Assembly (NCBI RefSeq): GCF_001425325.1
Contig: NZ_LMEH01000001.1
Span: 1,764,601-1,828,600 of the forward strand
Reading direction: 5' to 3'
DNA length: 64,000 nt
From: Leifsonia sp. Root1293
GTDB taxonomy: Bacteria; Actinomycetota; Actinomycetes; Actinomycetales; Microbacteriaceae
The first letter of the stretch is position 1, and each line of letters opens with the position of its first letter. The position numbers and the translations under genes are program-made. A model generated the notes under the pieces. It did no database searches, was not told where the DNA came from, and worked only from the letters and a program-made list of their open reading frames with translations. Below are positions 60,418 to 64,000 of the stretch, in pieces.

Positions 60418-60614
60418 ACTGAACCTCGTTTTGTGTGCGGGCGCGCCGAATCGCGACGCAGTCCTCCTCCTAGTTTAGAGGGGCGATGGATGCCGCGCGC
60501 CTGCGAGCGGCATCCGTTCCACCGATTCGCCACCGGCCGCCCGATGCACCCCGTTCGGGGCGCCGATGCCGGGTGACAGCTCGACTGATGGGGAATGCTC
60601 GTATTGTTGGTCGG

Positions 60615-60881
60615 GTGACCTCTGAACCGACCACCCCCGGCAAGCACCGCCTGGAGCGCTCGCTCGCCGCGATGGCCGGCACCACGGTCGGCCTCGCCGT
60701 GCTTGCCATCGTCGCCCTGCTCATCGGCAGCGCAGCCGGACTCGACCTGAGCGGCGGCATCTGGGTCGTCGTGCTCGTCATCCCGCTCATCGCGCTGCCG
60801 ATCGGGCTGCTGTTCATCATCGCCTTCATCATCGTGTCCGGCGTTCGCCGTTCTCGAGAGTCCTCATCGAGGCAGAGCTGA
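60615..60881 (+). CDS. Small membrane protein
   Basis: 88 residues from a GTG at 60615. Two membrane helices (AAMAGTTVGLAVLAIVALLIGSAAG and GGIWVVVLVIPLIALPIGLLFIIAFIIVSG) and an arginine/serine-rich tail. It is probably the actinobacterial multidrug-transporter-like accessory type, but the family is not certain. It lies 13 bases before the helicase-associated gene. Confidence 0.7.
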   Translation: MTSEPTTPGKHRLERSLAAMAGTTVGLAVLAIVALLIGSAAGLDLSGGIWVVVLVIPLIALPIGLLFIIAFIIVSGVRRSRESSSRQS

Positions 60882-60894
60882 TTCCTCTCCTGCC

Positions 60895-62748
60895 ATGATC
60901 GCGCTGGCCGCCCTCGCACGATCGATGAGCGATGACGCTCTCGTCGGGGCGTTGCACGCGCGCGGGGTTCCGACGACGGGCATGCGCGACCTGTTCGATC
61001 TCGCGGAATGGCTGTCGACGCCGGCGTCGGTGCAGGCGGCCCTCGGCGACTTCGACCGCACGCATCTCGCCGTTCTCGGCGCAGCAGCCGTCATCGCCGC
61101 AGACGGGGAGGAGCCAGAGATCGCGGTCTCCTACGAGAGCGTCGCCGACCGCCTCACCCAGCTGCGCGCGGAGCCACTCGGCGCCGATGAGGTGCGTGCC
61201 GCCGCCGAGGACCTCGCGGCTGTGCTGCTGTGCCGGGCCGATGACGACGGCATCATCGTGTTCCGAGGCGTCGGCGAACGGCTCGCCGCGTGGCCGTCGG
61301 AGGGACTGCCGTCGCTCGACGAGCTCGCCGCGCCGTTCCCACCGACGCCGGTGGCCGAGAGCGGGGTCGACACCCGTATGCTCGACGCCCTCGCCGCTGA
61401 ACGCGCCTTCTCCACGGTGGCCGCCATCGCAGAACTCGTCGCGGCCGTCGGTGCGGAACCCGCCCGCGAGCTCGGCAAGGGCGGCCTGTCGCTTCCCGAC
61501 GCGAAGCGGTTGGCCACGGCCATGTCGATCCCGATCGAGCAGGTCGCCGGGCACCTCCGGGTCGCGTCCCGTGCCGGACTCGTCGCCCTGAATGTCACGG
61601 ACTGGATGCAGACGGACGCCGGTGGCGACTGGCTGAACGGCTCGACGCCCGAGCGGTGGTCGGCGCTCGCCTCCTCCTGGTACCAGGCCATGCCCGGAGA
61701 CGTGCACGACATCCTGGCCAGCGCGCGCGTGCCGTGGGGTCCCGGAGTCCGCGCCTACGTCGCCTGGCTGTACCCGGCGTCGGGCGCTGCGCTCGAGGGT
61801 CGGATCGACGAGTTCTCGGCCGATGCCGAACTGCTCGGCATCACCGCGGGAAGCACCCCCGGTGCCGTCGGTGCGCTCGTGCTCCGTGGAGACATGCCGG
61901 CAGCGCTCGAGACGCTCGACGGACTGCTTCCGCACGAGGTCGAGAAGGTCTACCTGCAGCACGATCTCACCGTCATCTCCCCCGGTCCGCTGGCTCCTCG
62001 GCTCGACGCCAGGCTGCGAACGCTGGCAGACGTGGAGAGCCGCGAACTCGCGTCGAGCTATCGCGTGACGGCTGCATCCGTCGAGCGTGCACTCGCCGTC
62101 GGCGAGACCGCAGAGTCGATGCTCTCGTTCCTCGGCGAGATCTCGCTCACCGGCATGCCCCAACCGCTCGGATACCTCATCACCGAGACGGCAGCCCGCT
62201 ACGGCCGCGTGCGGGTCGGGGCCACCTCAGGCGAGGAGCAGTACCGCAGCTACGTGCGCAGCGACGACGAGTCGCTGATCGGCCAGATCAGCGTCGACAA
62301 GGCCCTCACCGCACTCGCTCTGGTGCGCACCGGTCGACACCGCGTCGCGAGCCGCTTCGAACCGAGCATCGTCTTCTGGGCTTTGAGCGACGCGCGCTAC
62401 CCTGTCGCAGCCGAGAACGACAGCGAACAGATCGTGCACATCGCGCGGCGCACCGTGCGTCGACCGCCGCCGCCGGCCAAGGCTGATCCTCTCGTCGATC
62501 TCGTGGTGCGGCTGCGGGCCGCGGATGCCGACATGGGCGAGACCGGACAGGCATTCCTCGCCCGCCAGATCGAGGCCGCGATCCGTGAGAAGCGCACGCT
62601 GACGGTGAGCGTGCGGATGCCCGGCGGCACCGTCTCCGACTACCTTCTGGAGCCCACCTCGGTGGCCAACGGTCGCATGCGAGCCCGGGACCGGCGAGCG
62701 GACATCGAACGCACCCTGCCGTTGTCGAGCATCGACGGCATCTCCTGA
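60895..62748 (+). CDS. Helicase-associated domain protein
   Basis: 617 residues. It starts ALAALARSMSDDALVGALHARGVPTTGMRDLFDLAEWL, and contains DLTVISPGPLAPRLDARLRTLADVESRELASSYRVTAASVERAL, the Helicase_C_3-type module found in actinobacterial proteins next to XPB-type helicases. No Walker motifs are present, so it is not a helicase itself. The XPB gene follows 85 bases later, and it may be its partner in DNA repair. Confidence 0.87.
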   Translation: MIALAALARSMSDDALVGALHARGVPTTGMRDLFDLAEWLSTPASVQAALGDFDRTHLAVLGAAAVIAADGEEPEIAVSYESVADRLTQLRAEPLGADEVRAAAEDLAAVLLCRADDDGIIVFRGVGERLAAWPSEGLPSLDELAAPFPPTPVAESGVDTRMLDALAAERAFSTVAAIAELVAAVGAEPARELGKGGLSLPDAKRLATAMSIPIEQVAGHLRVASRAGLVALNVTDWMQTDAGGDWLNGSTPERWSALASSWYQAMPGDVHDILASARVPWGPGVRAYVAWLYPASGAALEGRIDEFSADAELLGITAGSTPGAVGALVLRGDMPAALETLDGLLPHEVEKVYLQHDLTVISPGPLAPRLDARLRTLADVESRELASSYRVTAASVERALAVGETAESMLSFLGEISLTGMPQPLGYLITETAARYGRVRVGATSGEEQYRSYVRSDDESLIGQISVDKALTALALVRTGRHRVASRFEPSIVFWALSDARYPVAAENDSEQIVHIARRTVRRPPPPAKADPLVDLVVRLRAADADMGETGQAFLARQIEAAIREKRTLTVSVRMPGGTVSDYLLEPTSVANGRMRARDRRADIERTLPLSSIDGIS

Positions 62749-62833
62749 GCACCTGGTCACGGCTGGCGGTGCACCGCCGTCGCGCCGTGCCCATCGGGCG
62801 ATGCCCCAGCAGGCGACTGTAGGATTGACGGTT

Positions 62834-64000
62834 ATGTCAGACGGACCACTGATCGTCCAGAGCGATCGCACTGTGCTGCTCGAAGTGGCGCATCCGCTCG
62901 CCGAGGATGCACGCCACGATCTCGCCGTTTTCGCCGAACTCGAGCGCGCGCCGGAGCACATCCACACCTACCGCATCACGCGACTTGGACTATGGAACGC
63001 CCGCGCCGCCGGCCACGAGGCATCGGACATGCTGGCGACACTGGAGAAGTACTCGAAGTTCCCGGTTCCGCAGACCGTCACGATCGACATCGCCGAGACC
63101 GTCGGCCGCTACGGACGCCTGGTGATCGAGCGCAACGATGATGGCGAACTCGTGCTGAGGTCGACCGACGAGCCCGTTCTCACCGAGATCTCCCACGCCA
63201 AGCGCATCGCGCCGCTGCTCATCGGGCATCCGTCGTCGGATACCTACCTCATCGAGCCGTGGGCGCGTGGCGCCCTCAAGCAGGAGCTCGTGAAGCTCGG
63301 CTGGCCGGCTGAGGATCTCGCCGGCTACACGCCCGGCACCCCTCACCAGATCGACCTCGCCGAAGACGGCTGGAGCCTGCGCGACTACCAGAAGAAGGCC
63401 GTCACGAACTTCTTCGACGGCGGATCCGGAGTCGTGGTCCTGCCATGCGGCGCCGGCAAGACGCTCGTGGGAGCCGGCGCGATGGCCACGGCCAAGACCA
63501 ACACGCTGATCCTGGTGACCAACACCGTCTCGGCCCGCCAATGGCGCGACGAGCTGCTGAAGCGCACCTCCCTCACCGAGGACGAGATCGGCGAGTACTC
63601 CGGGCAGATCAAGGAGGTGAAGCCCGTCACCATCGCGACGTACCAGATCCTCACCGCCAAGCGGAAGGGCGAGTACGCCCACCTGGCCCTGCTCGACGCG
63701 CTGGACTGGGGACTCATCGTCTACGACGAGGTGCACCTGCTGCCAGCCCCAGTGTTCAAACTCACGGCCGAACTGCAGGCGCGACGCCGCCTCGGCCTGA
63801 CGGCCACCCTGGTGCGCGAGGACGGCCGCGAGGGCGACGTGTTCTCACTCATCGGCCCGAAGCGCTTCGACGCCCCGTGGAAGGAGATCGAGGCCCAGGG
63901 CTTCATCTCGCCCGCATCCTGCTACGAGGTGCGCATCGACCTGCCGCAGAGCGACAGGCTCACCTATGCCGCCGCAGCCGACGACGAGCGCTACAGGCTC
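62834..64000 (+). CDS. XPB-type DNA repair helicase (3' end outside the window)
   Basis: 389 residues visible, open to the window edge. An N-terminal domain (about 1-175) precedes the helicase core: Q-motif region WSLRDYQKKAV, Walker A PCGAGKT (204-210), DEVH box (298-301) and motif III-like GLTATLVRED (321-330). The DEVH form and the sequence GVVVLPCGAGKTLVGAGAM are those of the bacterial XPB/Rad25 branch. XPB proteins unwind DNA with 3'-5' polarity. The second RecA domain lies beyond the window. Confidence 0.93.
   Translation, partial: MSDGPLIVQSDRTVLLEVAHPLAEDARHDLAVFAELERAPEHIHTYRITRLGLWNARAAGHEASDMLATLEKYSKFPVPQTVTIDIAETVGRYGRLVIERNDDGELVLRSTDEPVLTEISHAKRIAPLLIGHPSSDTYLIEPWARGALKQELVKLGWPAEDLAGYTPGTPHQIDLAEDGWSLRDYQKKAVTNFFDGGSGVVVLPCGAGKTLVGAGAMATAKTNTLILVTNTVSARQWRDELLKRTSLTEDEIGEYSGQIKEVKPVTIATYQILTAKRKGEYAHLALLDALDWGLIVYDEVHLLPAPVFKLTAELQARRRLGLTATLVREDGREGDVFSLIGPKRFDAPWKEIEAQGFISPASCYEVRIDLPQSDRLTYAAAADDERYRL

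Noticed and set aside
60829..62163. Open frame of 444 codons on the minus strand
   Set aside because: Antisense to the helicase-associated protein gene, which has clear family segments.

Overview
The window is high-GC actinobacterial DNA and most resembles Microbacteriaceae. The evidence is a set of actinobacterial families (DUF3027, DUF2530, XPB-type helicase beside a helicase-associated domain protein, short cold-shock protein, DtxR-type regulator), a sortase-type LAVTG surface anchor, and palindromic repeats of the GATCGAGTAGCG type that I associate with this family. No species is claimed.

Layout. 1-3.9 kb: a flavin electron-transfer operon (ferric-reductase-like protein, FMN-binding protein, ApbE flavin transferase) followed by an OmpR/histidine-kinase pair. 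4.0-5.2 kb: an amidohydrolase. 5.7-11.4 kb: a LacI regulator with two operator palindromes in front of a sugar ABC operon and a GH1-like glycosidase. 11.8-13.9 kb: small proteins and lipoproteins, with the remnant of a lipoprotein paralogue. 14.0-22.7 kb: a tightly packed leftward run of eleven genes, joining an alpha/beta hydrolase, a VOC protein, two small unknowns, a flavin disulfide reductase, an EthD-like protein, a GH15 enzyme and a full osmoprotectant ABC transporter. 23.0-24.6 kb: a GAF-LuxR regulator and a MEDS sensory protein, which may control the neighbouring run. 24.9-27.3 kb: an HxlR regulator with an SCP2-like tail, divergent from three small genes; one resembles a protein of the leftward run. 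27.5-34.4 kb: accessory DNA with a serine recombinase, several small hypothetical or immunity-like genes (one DUF4265), and a MarR-controlled lipoprotein/serine hydrolase/double-GNAT operon. 34.9-44.3 kb: one giant gene for a 3131-residue secreted, wall-anchored repeat protein. 45.0-47.7 kb: a TetR regulator and two alpha/beta hydrolases. 47.9-49.8 kb: poorly conserved DNA ending at a tRNA-Arg(CCU) gene.

50.0-64.0 kb looks like core chromosome: PRC-barrel and membrane proteins, a NarL-type regulator, a GlsB-like stress protein, two secreted cell-wall hydrolases (CHAP and NlpC/P60) sharing a juxtamembrane module, HNH endonuclease, DtxR regulator, SerC, a repeat array, DUF2530, DUF3027, cold-shock protein, helicase-associated protein and the start of the XPB-type helicase.

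The most distinctive observations are the giant protein, whose ten C-terminal modules are a duplicated block of five; the stress/osmolyte gene run with its sensor pair; and the family of small unknown proteins shared by that run and the HxlR cluster. Family assignments come from reading motifs, not from database searches. Start codons given as chosen rest on ribosome-binding sites and family length.
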